Shown: positions 44,501-55,801 of the stretch, in pieces
Position numbering within the stretch: the first letter of the stretch is position 1
Layout of the letters: every line of letters starts with the position of its first letter
From: Pseudomonadota bacterium
Lineage (GTDB): Bacteria; Pseudomonadota; Alphaproteobacteria; Rhizobiales; Rhizobiaceae
Assembly: GCA_023419535.1 (NCBI GenBank)
Contig: JAEZXX010000116.1
Location: 1 to 64,000, forward strand
Direction of reading: 5' to 3'
DNA: 64,000 nt
The notes under the pieces: model-generated
Told to the model about the DNA's origin: nothing
Database searches by the model: none
The model's input: only the letters and a program-made list of their open reading frames with translations
Translations under genes and position numbers: made by a program

Positions 44501-45383
44501 TTCCGTGGCCCTCCAGGGCTCCTTCGCCGCCACGCCCGAGCGGCCCTTCCGCGACCCGACGGCCGAGAACCCGCTCGCCAAGTGGATCCTCGTTTCGATC
44601 GCGGTGATCTTCCTGGCGCTCGTCCTCTTCATGCCGCTCGTCGCGGTCTTCGCCGAGGCGCTGCGACGTGGCTGGCAGGTGGCCCTCGCCTCGATCGTGG
44701 AGCCGGACGCGCTCGCCTCGATCCAGCTGACCTTGCTCGTCGCGGCGATCGCGGTGCCGCTGAACCTCGTCTTCGGCGTCGCCGCGGCCTGGGCGATCGC
44801 CAAGTACGAGTTCAAGGGCAAGGCCTTCCTCATCACCCTCATCGACCTGCCCTTCTCGGTCTCGCCGGTCATCGCGGGCATGGTCTACGTCCTGCTCTTC
44901 GGCGCCGGCTCCTATTTCGGCCCGGTGCTCTCCTCCTACGGAATCCAGATCCTCTTCGCGGTGCCGGGGGTCGTGCTGGCGACCATCTTCGTCACCTTCC
45001 CCTTCGTGGCACGAGAACTGATCCCGCTGATGCAGGACCAGGGCACCGGCGACGAGGAGGCCGCGATCTCGCTCGGCGCCAACGGCTGGCAGGCCTTCTG
45101 GTACGTCACGCTGCCGAACGTGAAATGGGGCCTGCTCTACGGAGTGCTCCTCTGCAACGCGCGCGCCATGGGCGAGTTCGGTGCCGTCTCGGTCGTTTCG
45201 GGCCGGCTCCGCGGCGAGACCATCACCATGCCGCTGCAGGTCGAGATCCTCTACAACGAGTACAATTTCGTCGCCGCCTTCGCGGTCGCCTCGCTGCTGG
45301 CGCTCCTCGCCCTCGTCACCCTCGTCCTCAAGGCGGTGCTCGAACGCGTCTACGGACGCGGCGACGCCCGCCCCGGCCACTGA
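44490..45383 (+). CDS. cysW: Sulfate ABC transporter permease CysW
   Basis: Second permease of the sulfate importer, 297 aa, six helices. Motifs: ILVSIAVIFLALVLFMPLVAVF near residue 32, IDLPFSVSPVIAGMVYVLLFG near 120, the EAA loop GTGDEEAAISLGANGWQAFWYVTLP near 185 and MPLQVEILYNEYNFVAAFAVASLLA near 247, which is typical of CysW. It overlaps cysT and lies 18 bases before cysA. Confidence 0.92.
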   Translation: MADSSVALQGSFAATPERPFRDPTAENPLAKWILVSIAVIFLALVLFMPLVAVFAEALRRGWQVALASIVEPDALASIQLTLLVAAIAVPLNLVFGVAAAWAIAKYEFKGKAFLITLIDLPFSVSPVIAGMVYVLLFGAGSYFGPVLSSYGIQILFAVPGVVLATIFVTFPFVARELIPLMQDQGTGDEEAAISLGANGWQAFWYVTLPNVKWGLLYGVLLCNARAMGEFGAVSVVSGRLRGETITMPLQVEILYNEYNFVAAFAVASLLALLALVTLVLKAVLERVYGRGDARPGH

Positions 45384-45401
45384 CCTTCCGAGAGGCTCCC
45401 C

Positions 45402-46439
45402 ATGGACCTTCGCGTCAATTCCATCTCCAAGGACTTCGAGGGCGCGGCGGCGCTCGAGAACGTCTCCCTCGACATCCGCTCCGGCGAGCTGATCGCGCTT
45501 CTCGGCCCTTCGGGCTCGGGCAAGACGACGCTGCTCCGCCTGATCGCCGGGCTCGACTTTCCCTCCGGGGGCGCGATCCATTTTGGCGAGGAGGACGCGT
45601 CCAAGAAGAGCGTCCAGGAGCGCAATGTCGGCTTCGTCTTCCAGCACTACGCGCTCTTCCGCCACATGAACGTGGCCGACAACATCGGGTTCGGGCTGAA
45701 GGTGCGGCCGGGCGCGACGCGGCCCTCCTCGGCCGAAATCCGCCGGCGGGCGCTGGAGCTCCTCGACCTCGTCCAGCTCTCGGGTCTGGAGAAGCGCTAT
45801 CCGCACCAGCTCTCCGGCGGCCAGCGCCAGCGCGTGGCGCTCGCCCGGGCGCTCGCCATCGAGCCGCGCATCCTCCTCCTCGACGAGCCCTTCGGCGCGC
45901 TCGACGCGCAGGTGCGCCGCGATCTCCGCCGCTGGCTGCGCGAGCTGCACGACCGTACCGGCCACACAACCGTCTTCGTCACGCACGACCAGGAGGAGGC
46001 GCTGGAGCTCGCCGACCGCGTCGTCGTCATGAGCCGCGGGCGGATCGAGCAGGTGGGCTCGGCCGACGACGTCTACGACGCGCCCGTCTCCCCCTTCGTC
46101 TACGGCTTCATCGGCGATTCCTCGCGACTGCCGGTGCGGGTGGACGACGGCGAGGTCCGCTACGAGGACTCGCCGGTCGGCCTGACCGCGCGCAACGCCC
46201 CGTCGGGCGCGGCCCAGCTCTACTTCCGCCCGCAGGAGGTGGACGTCGTCGGGGGCGCGCCGGGCATTGCGGGCATCGTGACGGCCTCGCGCCGCGTGGA
46301 GGCGCGCCGCCGTGTGGAGCTCGCCGTCGGCACGCAGAACGCCCGCGTCGAGGTGGAACTGCCCGCGGACATTGCGGTCGCGAACGGCGAGCGCGTCGTA
46401 TTCCGTCCGCGGTCCTGGAAGCTCTTCGGCGCGCATTAG
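45402..46439 (+). CDS. cysA: Sulfate/thiosulfate ABC transporter ATP-binding protein CysA
   Basis: ATPase of the sulfate importer, 345 aa. Walker A GPSGSGKTTLLRLIAG near residue 33, Q-loop VFQHYALFRHMNV, signature LSGGQRQRVALARAL near 133, Walker B LLLDEPFGALDAQVR and H-loop VTHDQEEALELADRVVVM. After about residue 240 a TOBE-like C-terminal domain follows (LYFRPQEVDVVG). It closes the uptake half of the sulfur locus; cysH starts 109 bases later. Confidence 0.92.
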   Translation: MDLRVNSISKDFEGAAALENVSLDIRSGELIALLGPSGSGKTTLLRLIAGLDFPSGGAIHFGEEDASKKSVQERNVGFVFQHYALFRHMNVADNIGFGLKVRPGATRPSSAEIRRRALELLDLVQLSGLEKRYPHQLSGGQRQRVALARALAIEPRILLLDEPFGALDAQVRRDLRRWLRELHDRTGHTTVFVTHDQEEALELADRVVVMSRGRIEQVGSADDVYDAPVSPFVYGFIGDSSRLPVRVDDGEVRYEDSPVGLTARNAPSGAAQLYFRPQEVDVVGGAPGIAGIVTASRRVEARRRVELAVGTQNARVEVELPADIAVANGERVVFRPRSWKLFGAH

Positions 46440-46548
46440 AGAATTCATCGCGTCCCGAGAGACTTGACGGCGCGTTTTTGCTCTTCGCGCCGCACAATGA
46501 GGCGCGCGTTCCTGTCGGGCGGCGGGCGCGAGGCGCATTCTGCCGCCC

Positions 46549-47316
46549 ATGACCAGCGCCGCCGCCCTCGCCCTCGAACTCGGACCTCTCGACCTCGAAA
46601 GGCGTCTTGCCCGCATCGCCGCCCTTCCGGGGCGCAAGGTGTTCACCACCAGCCTAGGCATCGAGGATCAGGTGCTGACCGCCGCCATCGCGCGGGCCGG
46701 CGCCGACGCCATCGAGGTGGCGACGCTGGAGACCGGCCGTCTTTTTCCGGAGACCCAGGCGTTGATCGAGACGACCGAGGAGCGCCTGTCCCTGACGATC
46801 GAGCGCTACTTTCCGGTCGAGGCCGATGTCGCCGCCTATGTCGCGACCTACGGGCGCGACGGCTTCTACGAGAGCGTCGAGGCGCGCCACGCCTGCTGCG
46901 ATGTCCGCAAGCTGCGCCCCCTTGCACGCGTGCTGAAGGACGCCGCGATCTGGATCACAGGCGTCCGCCGCGGCCAATCGGCAAACCGGGCCGAGACGCC
47001 GCTCGTCGAACTCGACGCGGCGCGCGGGCTCCTCAAGGTCAATCCGCTCGCCGACGTCTCGCTGGACGCGATCCGCGACTATGCGGACGCGCACGACGTG
47101 CCGCTGAACCCGCTCCACGCGCGCGGCTACCCCTCCATCGGCTGCGAGCCCTGCACCCGCGCCGTCAAGCTCGGCGAGCCGGAACGCGCCGGCCGCTGGT
47201 GGTGGGAGCAGGACCAGACGCGCGAGTGCGGGCTCCACGCCCGCGAGCGCGACCCCGCCGCCTCCCTCCAATCCGTTTCCGCCGTCCGTCAGACCCAATC
47301 AGCGACCGCATCATGA
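46549..47316 (+). CDS. cysH: Assimilatory adenylyl-sulfate (APS) reductase
   Basis: Thioredoxin-dependent reductase releasing sulfite from APS, 255 aa. The [4Fe-4S] ligand set that separates APS reductases from PAPS reductases is complete: C116-C117 (HACCDVRK) and C199/C202 (GCEPCTR). The catalytic cysteine C227 lies in ECGLH. ATP-sulfurylase genes cysD and cysN follow, with the cysD ATG overlapping its stop. Because APS is the substrate, APS kinase (cysC) is not needed, and none is present in the window. Confidence 0.92.
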   Translation: MTSAAALALELGPLDLERRLARIAALPGRKVFTTSLGIEDQVLTAAIARAGADAIEVATLETGRLFPETQALIETTEERLSLTIERYFPVEADVAAYVATYGRDGFYESVEARHACCDVRKLRPLARVLKDAAIWITGVRRGQSANRAETPLVELDAARGLLKVNPLADVSLDAIRDYADAHDVPLNPLHARGYPSIGCEPCTRAVKLGEPERAGRWWWEQDQTRECGLHARERDPAASLQSVSAVRQTQSATAS

Positions 47317-48263
47317 GCGCATCCGCCCACCGCCTTTCGTCCACGCAGGACAACCAGTCCCTCGATCTCGACCCGCATCTGAAGGCGCTGGAGAACGAGG
47401 CGATCCACATCTTCCGCGAGGTCGCGGCCGAGTTCGAGCGTCCGGTGATGCTCTATTCGGTCGGCAAGGATTCCTCGGTCCTGCTGCATCTGGCGCGCAA
47501 GGCCTTCTTCCCCGAGCCGGTGCCCTTCCCTCTGCTCCACGTCGACACGGGGTGGAAGTTCAGGCAGATGATCGAGTTCCGCGACCAGACGGCGCGCGAG
47601 CTCGGGCTGGATCTGCGCGTCCACACCAATCCGCGCGGAGCCGCCGAGGGCCTGTCGCCTCTCAAGCACGGCTCCTCCTACTTCACCGACGTGATGAAGA
47701 CCGAGAGCCTGAAACAGGCGCTCGACGCCGGACGCTACGATGCGGCCTTCGGCGGCGCGCGGCGCGACGAGGACGCCTCGCGTTCCAAGGAGCGCATCTT
47801 CTCCTTCCGCAATCCGGACCACCGCTGGGACGCGCGCAACCAGCGCCCCGAGCTGTGGAACCTTTACAACGGGCGCATCCGGCGCGGCGAAAGCGTGCGC
47901 GTCTTCCCGCTGTCGAACTGGACCGAGCTCGACATCTGGCGCTACATCCGCGCCGAGGCCATCCCGATCGTCGACCTCTACTTCGCCAAGCGTCGCCCCT
48001 TCGTGCAGCGCGACGGGATGATCATCCTGGCCGAGGACGAGCGTCTGGAGCTGTGGCCGGGCGAAGTCCGGCAGGAGGGGTCGATCCGCTTCCGCACGCT
48101 CGGGTGCTTCGCCCTGTCCGGCGGCATCCGCTCGACCGCCGCGACGATCGACGACATCATCAAGGAGCTGACGACCGCCACCGTCTCCGAACGGCAGGGC
48201 CGGGCCATCGACCGCGACGAGGCGGGCTCGATGGAGAAGAAGAAGCTCGAAGGCTATTTCTGA
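47313..48263 (+). CDS. cysD: Sulfate adenylyltransferase subunit 2 CysD
   Basis: Catalytic adenylyltransferase subunit of ATP sulfurylase, 316 aa. The PP-loop YSVGKDSSVLLHLARKAF is near residue 51, and VDTGWKFRQMIEFRD, GGARRDEDASRSKERIFSFR and PLSNWTELDIWRYI are conserved. The ATG at 47313 overlaps the cysH stop (ATGA); the reading frame upstream of it is only antisense-like sequence within cysH. cysN starts four bases after its end. Confidence 0.95.
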   Translation: MSASAHRLSSTQDNQSLDLDPHLKALENEAIHIFREVAAEFERPVMLYSVGKDSSVLLHLARKAFFPEPVPFPLLHVDTGWKFRQMIEFRDQTARELGLDLRVHTNPRGAAEGLSPLKHGSSYFTDVMKTESLKQALDAGRYDAAFGGARRDEDASRSKERIFSFRNPDHRWDARNQRPELWNLYNGRIRRGESVRVFPLSNWTELDIWRYIRAEAIPIVDLYFAKRRPFVQRDGMIILAEDERLELWPGEVRQEGSIRFRTLGCFALSGGIRSTAATIDDIIKELTTATVSERQGRAIDRDEAGSMEKKKLEGYF

Positions 48264-48267
48264 GACC

Positions 48268-49698
48268 ATGACCCTCGACGCCGACATCCTCCCGCTCGTC
48301 TCCCCCGACGAGGAGACGGGCTCCTTCACGAACGCCGACGCCGATCAGCGTCGGCGTCTCCGCTTCCTCGTCTGCGGCAGCGTCGACGACGGGAAGTCGA
48401 CCCTGATCGGCCGCCTTCTCTGGGACACCAAGTCGGTGGCGGAGGATCACCGAGCCGCGCTGATCGCCAAGGGCTCCAAGCAGAACGATCTGTCGCTGCC
48501 GGACTTCGGCCTCCTCCTCGACGGCCTGAAGGCCGAGCAGGAGCAGGGCATCACCATCGACGTCGCCTACCGGTATTTCCAGACGCCCAGGCGCTCCTTC
48601 ATCGTCGCCGATACGCCCGGCCACGAACAGTACACGCGGAACATGGCGACGGGGGCGTCCACGGCCGACCTCGCCGTGCTCCTGGTCGATGCGCGCGCCG
48701 GGCTTCTGGAGCAGACCTACCGCCATGCGGCGATCGTCCATCTGATGGGCATCCGCCAGGTCGTTCTCGCGATCAACAAAATCGATCTCGTCGGTTACGA
48801 CGAGAAGATCTTCACGCGCATCGAGCGCGCCTTCCGGGCCTATGCGGCCGGTTTCGGCGAGATGGAGATCACCGCCATCCCGCTCTCCGCGCTGAAGGGT
48901 GAGAACATCGTCAAGCCAGCCGTCGACACGCTGGCCTGGTATCGGGGCCCGACCCTCCTCCAGGCGCTGGAGGACGCGAAGGAGACCGGCGCCTCCTCCC
49001 TCCCCTTCCGCATGCCGGTCCAGCGCGTCTCGCGTCCGGGGGAGACGTTCCGCGGGTATCAGGGCACCATCGCGGCCGGCGAGATCCGCGAGGGCGACGA
49101 TGTCGCCGTCGCGCCCTCCGGGCAGGTCATCACGGTCAAGCGCATCTCGACCTTCGACGGCGATCTGCGCCGGGCGGTCGCGGGCGACGCGGTGACGCTG
49201 GTCTTCGACCGGCCGGTGGACATCGCGCGCGGCGACGTCCTCCACGCGCCCGGCGTCGAGCCGCTCCGCTCGCGCGACTTCTCCGCCACGGTCGTGGCGC
49301 TGCAGGCCGAGGGCCTGTCGGACGGCGTTCGCTATTGGCTCAAGGCCGCAGGGCGCCTGCAGCGCGTGCGCATCTCGATCCGCGAGGCGTACGACCTGAA
49401 GACCGGCCGCTGGGCCGCCTCCTCCGTCCTGCCGGTGAACGCCATCGGCCGGATCGGCCTGCATTTCGAAGGAGAGACGGTCTTCGACCGCTTCGAAGAG
49501 TGCCGCGACACCGGCGCCTTCATCCTGATCGGGTCGCAGTCGAACAACACCATCGCCGGCGGCATGATCCTCGACGCGGACGACCACGAGGGCGAGCTGT
49601 CCGACCGGGTGACGCTCTCGTTGCCCCGCGATCTCGCCGAACACATCCTGTCCCTGCCGGAAATCCGCCAGCGGATGGGCGAGGTCGACATCCTGTAA
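48268..49698 (+). CDS. cysN: Sulfate adenylyltransferase subunit 1 CysN
   Basis: GTPase subunit that drives sulfate activation, 476 aa, EF-Tu-like. G1 motif GSVDDGKSTLIGRLL is near residue 35, G3 VADTPGHEQYTRNM near 113, G4 AINKIDLVGYDE near 169; two beta-barrel domains follow. The length fits a stand-alone CysN, without the C-terminal APS-kinase domain of the fused NodQ/CysNC form seen in many rhizobia. This agrees with the APS-type CysH. A strong terminator follows. Confidence 0.95.
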   Translation: MTLDADILPLVSPDEETGSFTNADADQRRRLRFLVCGSVDDGKSTLIGRLLWDTKSVAEDHRAALIAKGSKQNDLSLPDFGLLLDGLKAEQEQGITIDVAYRYFQTPRRSFIVADTPGHEQYTRNMATGASTADLAVLLVDARAGLLEQTYRHAAIVHLMGIRQVVLAINKIDLVGYDEKIFTRIERAFRAYAAGFGEMEITAIPLSALKGENIVKPAVDTLAWYRGPTLLQALEDAKETGASSLPFRMPVQRVSRPGETFRGYQGTIAAGEIREGDDVAVAPSGQVITVKRISTFDGDLRRAVAGDAVTLVFDRPVDIARGDVLHAPGVEPLRSRDFSATVVALQAEGLSDGVRYWLKAAGRLQRVRISIREAYDLKTGRWAASSVLPVNAIGRIGLHFEGETVFDRFEECRDTGAFILIGSQSNNTIAGGMILDADDHEGELSDRVTLSLPRDLAEHILSLPEIRQRMGEVDIL

Positions 49699-49731
49699 GG
49701 AACCGGCCGAGCGACCGGCTGCGAACGCAAG

Positions 49732-49764
49732 AAGGGGCCCGCGCATCGCCGGGCCCCTTTTTCG
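49732..49764 (+). terminator. Terminator of the cysHDN operon
   Basis: AAGGGGCCCG pairs perfectly with CGGGCCCCTT across an 8-base loop and is followed by TTTCG, giving a five-T run. It lies 33 bases after the cysN stop. Confidence 0.88.
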
Positions 49765-49800
49765 TTCGTCGGCGCTCATGCCGTTCGTGACGATGCCGCC

Positions 49801-49820
49801 TGTATACAAAAACGTTGACG
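49801..49820 (+). promoter_or_regulatory. TGTATACA palindrome and -35-like element before the peptide-ABC operon
   Basis: The 8-bp palindrome TGTATACA (49801-49808) is followed seven bases later by TTGACG (49815-49820), a good -35 element; the -10 is unclear. GntR/FCD regulators, including MatR, bind TTGTATACAA-type sites, and the same palindrome occurs in the matA/matR gap at 60758. The first ATPase gene begins 132 bases after the -35-like element. Confidence 0.45.
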
Positions 49821-49952
49821 TAGCATGCAGACCATGATGACCTGTCCCTGGAAGCGTTTCAAATCGCTCCCCGGTCGAGGAGGGCCGGATCAAGAGCGGC
49901 AAGGGATCCGAGGGTTCCGAAAAGCCGTCCGTCACGACCCGGGAGGAACTGC

Positions 49953-52076
<2,124 letters not shown>

Positions 52077-52167
52077 CGGGAGGAACGGCGGAGCCGGACG
52101 ACAATGGGAAGCCGCCGACGCCGGGGAGGACCGGCGGGGCGGCCTTCGGCAACAATCGGGAGGAGAC

Positions 52168-53772
52168 ATGCGCATGAACCGGAAACTGATCGCCTTCTCG
52201 GCGAGCCTCTTGGGCGTCACCGCCATGACCGGCGTGTCGCTCGCGCAGGAGCCGGCGGGCGGCGAGCCGCAGCGCGGCGGCACGCTGAACTTCGCCGTCA
52301 GCGCCGAGCCGCCCAACTACGACTGCCACGCCAACACCTCCTTCGCCTTCATCCATCCGGTGCGCCCGCACTACAACACGCTCCTGCGCTTCGTGCCGGA
52401 CGCCTATCCGCAGATCGAGGGCGAGCTTGCCTCCGACTGGGAGGTCTCCGAGGACGGGCTCACCTACACCTTCACCCTGAACGAGGGCATCACCTTCCAC
52501 GACGGCTCCGCCTTCTCGTCGGCCGACGTCGCGGCGAGCTACGAGCGCATCCGCAACCCGCCGGACGGCGTGGTCTCGATCCGGCAGGCCTCCTACGAGG
52601 ACATCGAATCCATCGAGACGCCGGACGAGAACACCGTGGTGTTCAAGCTCTCCGAGCCCAATGCCTCGATGCTCCAGAACTTCGCCTCGCCCTTCGACTG
52701 CATCTATTCGGCCGCGAAGCTGGAGGAGGACCCGCGCTTCCCCCAGCGCAACATCATGGGCACGGGCCCCTTCGTCTTCGGCGAGCACGCCGCCGGCTCG
52801 CACTGGACCGGCACGCGCAACGAGACCTACTGGGACGAGGGCAAGCCCTATCTCGACGGTTTCCGGGCGACCTTCATCTCCGGCGCGCCGATGGTGAACG
52901 CGCTGGCGGCCGGCGAGGTGATGACCGAGTTCCGCGGCCAGTCGCCGGCCGACGCGCAGCGTGCCATGCAGCAGCTGGGCGATGCCGGCGTCATGGTCGA
53001 GAGCCCGTGGACCTGCGTCCTGATCGTCGCGCTCAACGTCGAGAAGGAGGCCTTCCAAGACCAGCGGGTGCGCCAGGCGCTGTCGCTCGCCATCGACCGC
53101 TACGGCGGCGCCGAGCCGCTCTCGCGCATCACCATGGTGCGCGACGTCGGCGGCATCCTGCGCCCCGGCTACGAGTTCGCCGCGACCGACGAGGAGCTGG
53201 CGGACATCCCCGGCTTCGGGCGCGATGTCGAGGCCAACCGCGAGGAGGCGCGGCGCCTGCTCGCCGAGGCGGGCCAGGAGAACCTCACCTTCACCTTCAC
53301 CAACCGCAACATCGCCATGCCCTACACGCCCGTCGGCGTGTTCCTGATCGACCAGTGGCGGCAGATCGGCGTCAACGTGCAGCACGAGCAGCTGGAGACG
53401 CGGCTCTATACCGACAAGCTCCTGTCCGGCACGATGGACGCGGCGCTCGACTTCGCGTGCGACTACATGGACGATCCCTCGATCCAGCTCATCAAGTACA
53501 TCTCCTCCGACAAGTCCTCGATCAACTATTCGGGCTCTTCGGACGAGACGCTGGACCAGCTCTACGAGGACCAGCAGCGCTCGCTCGACCCGGCCGAGCG
53601 GCGGGGGATCGTGCGCGAGTTCGAGCGGCACCTGCTGACGCAGGCCTACCAGTTCCCCACCATCTGGTGGCACCGCATCGTCGTCCACAACGAGCGCATG
53701 CGGAACTGGCACATCACGCCGAGCCACTATCTGAACCAGGACCTCTCGGAGGTCTGGCTGGCGCAGGAGTGA
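52168..53772 (+). CDS. Family 5 ABC transporter solute-binding protein
   Basis: Periplasmic binding protein of the peptide/nickel/opine class, 534 aa. The signal peptide ends near GVSLAQEP (residue 29). Conserved sequences: LNFAVSAEPPNYDCHANTS, SDWEVSEDGLTYTFTLNEGITFHDGS near 100 and NIMGTGPFVFGEHAAGS near 195. Cysteines in DYDCH-like and DFACDYMDDPS regions are unusual for this class. The start may be 52168 or the ATG two codons later, which is better spaced from GGGAGGAG. It defines the ligand of the operon; peptide, amino-acid derivative or keto-acid conjugate cannot be told apart. Confidence 0.9.
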   Translation: MRMNRKLIAFSASLLGVTAMTGVSLAQEPAGGEPQRGGTLNFAVSAEPPNYDCHANTSFAFIHPVRPHYNTLLRFVPDAYPQIEGELASDWEVSEDGLTYTFTLNEGITFHDGSAFSSADVAASYERIRNPPDGVVSIRQASYEDIESIETPDENTVVFKLSEPNASMLQNFASPFDCIYSAAKLEEDPRFPQRNIMGTGPFVFGEHAAGSHWTGTRNETYWDEGKPYLDGFRATFISGAPMVNALAAGEVMTEFRGQSPADAQRAMQQLGDAGVMVESPWTCVLIVALNVEKEAFQDQRVRQALSLAIDRYGGAEPLSRITMVRDVGGILRPGYEFAATDEELADIPGFGRDVEANREEARRLLAEAGQENLTFTFTNRNIAMPYTPVGVFLIDQWRQIGVNVQHEQLETRLYTDKLLSGTMDAALDFACDYMDDPSIQLIKYISSDKSSINYSGSSDETLDQLYEDQQRSLDPAERRGIVREFERHLLTQAYQFPTIWWHRIVVHNERMRNWHITPSHYLNQDLSEVWLAQE

Positions 53773-53908
53773 CGCGCTTCGGCGCACACTGAACGGACGG
53801 GGGCGGCCGGTCGGCGGCCGCCCTCCTCGAAACCGCTCTCTTCGACCCCGATGGCCATCGACGACGAGGCGCTCGACGAAAGCGCCCGCCGCCGCCCGGA
53901 GCGCATCC

Positions 53909-54862
53909 ATGCTCGCCTACACGATCCGACGCATCCTCCTGATGATCCCGACGCTGCTCGGCGTCGCGATCCTCGTCTTCTTCATGCTGCGCGTGATGCC
54001 CGGCGACATCGTCGAGACCATGCTGCGCGAAGGCGGGGGCAACGTGCCCCAGCACGTCATCGACCAGGAGCGGGCCCGCCTCGGGCTCGACCAGCCGATC
54101 TACGTCCAGTTCCTGTCCTGGTTCGGCGGCGTGCTGACGGGCGACTTCGGCACGTCGATGTGGACGGGACGTCCCGTCCTCTTCGAGATCGGCTCGCGCC
54201 TGGAGCTCTCCCTGCAGGTGGCGCTGATGGCGACGGTGCTCGCCGTCGTCATCGCGCTGCCGCTGGGAACGCTCGCCGCGATCTACAAGAACACCATCGT
54301 CGACCACGTCATCCGCGTCGTCTCGATCGCCGGGCTCGCCGTGCCCTCCTTCTGGCTCGGCATGATCATCATCCTGCTGCTCCTGACCAATTTCGGCTGG
54401 ATCCCGCCTTTGAACTTCGTGTCCTTCTTCGAGGACCCGGTGGCGAACCTCTCGCAGCTGATCTGGCCGGCGCTCGCCGTCGGCTACCGCTACTCGGCGG
54501 TGGCGACGCGCATGACGCGCTCCTCCATCCTGGAGGTCATGCAGGAGGACTACATCCGAACCGCGCGCGCCAAGGGCGTCTACGAGCGCCTCGTCGTCGC
54601 CCGCCACGGCATGCGCAACGCGCTCCTGCCCGTCGTCACGGTCATCGGCCTGGAGTTCGCCTTCCTCATCGGCGGCCTCGTCGTGACCGAGCAGGTGTTC
54701 AACCTCAACGGTATCGGCCGCCTCTTCGTGCAGGCGACGGCACGCGGCGACTACACGATGGTCCAGGGCCTCGTGCTCCTCGTCGCCGTCACCTTCATCC
54801 TCGTCAACTTCCTGATCGACATGCTCTACGCCGTGCTCGATCCGCGCATCCGGTACAAGTGA
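53909..54862 (+). CDS. Peptide-type ABC transporter permease (DppB-like)
   Basis: Inner-membrane permease, 317 aa, six helices. The N-terminal MLAYTIRRILLMIPTLLGVAILVFFMLR is the DppB hallmark, and the EAA loop EVMQEDYIRTARAKGVYERLVVARHGMRNALLP lies near residue 210, followed by FLIGGLVVTEQVFNLNGIGRL. One base separates its stop from the next permease. It pairs with the DppC-like protein to form the channel. Confidence 0.92.
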   Translation: MLAYTIRRILLMIPTLLGVAILVFFMLRVMPGDIVETMLREGGGNVPQHVIDQERARLGLDQPIYVQFLSWFGGVLTGDFGTSMWTGRPVLFEIGSRLELSLQVALMATVLAVVIALPLGTLAAIYKNTIVDHVIRVVSIAGLAVPSFWLGMIIILLLLTNFGWIPPLNFVSFFEDPVANLSQLIWPALAVGYRYSAVATRMTRSSILEVMQEDYIRTARAKGVYERLVVARHGMRNALLPVVTVIGLEFAFLIGGLVVTEQVFNLNGIGRLFVQATARGDYTMVQGLVLLVAVTFILVNFLIDMLYAVLDPRIRYK

Positions 54863-54863
54863 C

Positions 54864-55778
54864 ATGGCCGATATCGCCACCTCCACCGCGACGCCCGCGC
54901 CCGCCGTCACCTACAAGGTCCCGACGCGCCGGCACCCGCTCCTCGGCTTCGCGCTGACGCAGCCGCTCGGCACGATCGGCCTGATCGTCATCGTCGTGAT
55001 GATCCTGTCGGCGATCTTCGCCGACGTGGTCGCGCCCTACGATCCGCTCGAGATCAACTACATGGCGATCCTCGCCCCGCCCTCGGCGGAGCACTGGATG
55101 GGAACGGACGATTTCGGCCGCGACATCTTCTCGAGAGTTCTCTACGGGGCGCGCACCGCGCTCGCCGTCGGCTTCATCTCCTCGCTCGTCGGCTGCTCCA
55201 TCGGTGCGCTGATCGGCATGATCTCGGCCTATGCCGGCGGCTGGATCGATACCTTCATCCAGCGCGTCATGGACGTGATCCTCTCCTTCCCGATCATCGT
55301 CCTCGCGCTCGCCGTCGTCTCGGTGCTGGGTCGCAACATCGTGATGGGGATCGACGTCAACCTCATCATCGCCATCGGCCTGCCGATCATCCCGAAGGTC
55401 GCGCGCGTAATCCGCTCCTCCACCCTCGCCATCCGCGAGCTGCCCTATATCGACGCGGCGCGCGCCGCCGGCTTCTCCAACCGGCGCATCGTGCTTCGGC
55501 ACATCATGCCGAACGTCACCGCGCCTTTCCTGATCATGCTGACCGCCTATGTGGCGCAGGCGATCCTTCTGGAGGCCTCGCTCTCCTTCCTCGGCCTCGG
55601 CGTGACCGAGCCGACGCCCGCCTGGGGCCTGATGCTGTCGGGCTCGGCCGCGCAATACTACCAGCAGGCGCCGTGGATGATCATCTTCCCGGGCCTCGCC
55701 ATCAGCCTCGCCGTCTTCGCCTTCAACCTCTTCGGCGACGCGCTTCGCGACTGGCTCGACCCGAAGGTGCGGATGTAG
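54864..55778 (+). CDS. Peptide-type ABC transporter permease (DppC-like)
   Basis: Second permease, 304 aa, six helices. It has the longer N-terminal tail of DppC proteins, then GTDDFGRDIFSRVLYGARTAL near residue 84, DVILSFPIIVLALAVVSVLG near 138 and the EAA loop ELPYIDAARAAGFSNRRIVLRHIMPN near 190. The C-terminal LEASLSFLGLGVTEPTPAWGLML is typical. It follows dppB by one base and precedes azlC by 23. Confidence 0.92.
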   Translation: MADIATSTATPAPAVTYKVPTRRHPLLGFALTQPLGTIGLIVIVVMILSAIFADVVAPYDPLEINYMAILAPPSAEHWMGTDDFGRDIFSRVLYGARTALAVGFISSLVGCSIGALIGMISAYAGGWIDTFIQRVMDVILSFPIIVLALAVVSVLGRNIVMGIDVNLIIAIGLPIIPKVARVIRSSTLAIRELPYIDAARAAGFSNRRIVLRHIMPNVTAPFLIMLTAYVAQAILLEASLSFLGLGVTEPTPAWGLMLSGSAAQYYQQAPWMIIFPGLAISLAVFAFNLFGDALRDWLDPKVRM

Positions 55779-55801
55779 GGGGTCCGCGGAAGGCGGCGCC
55801 G

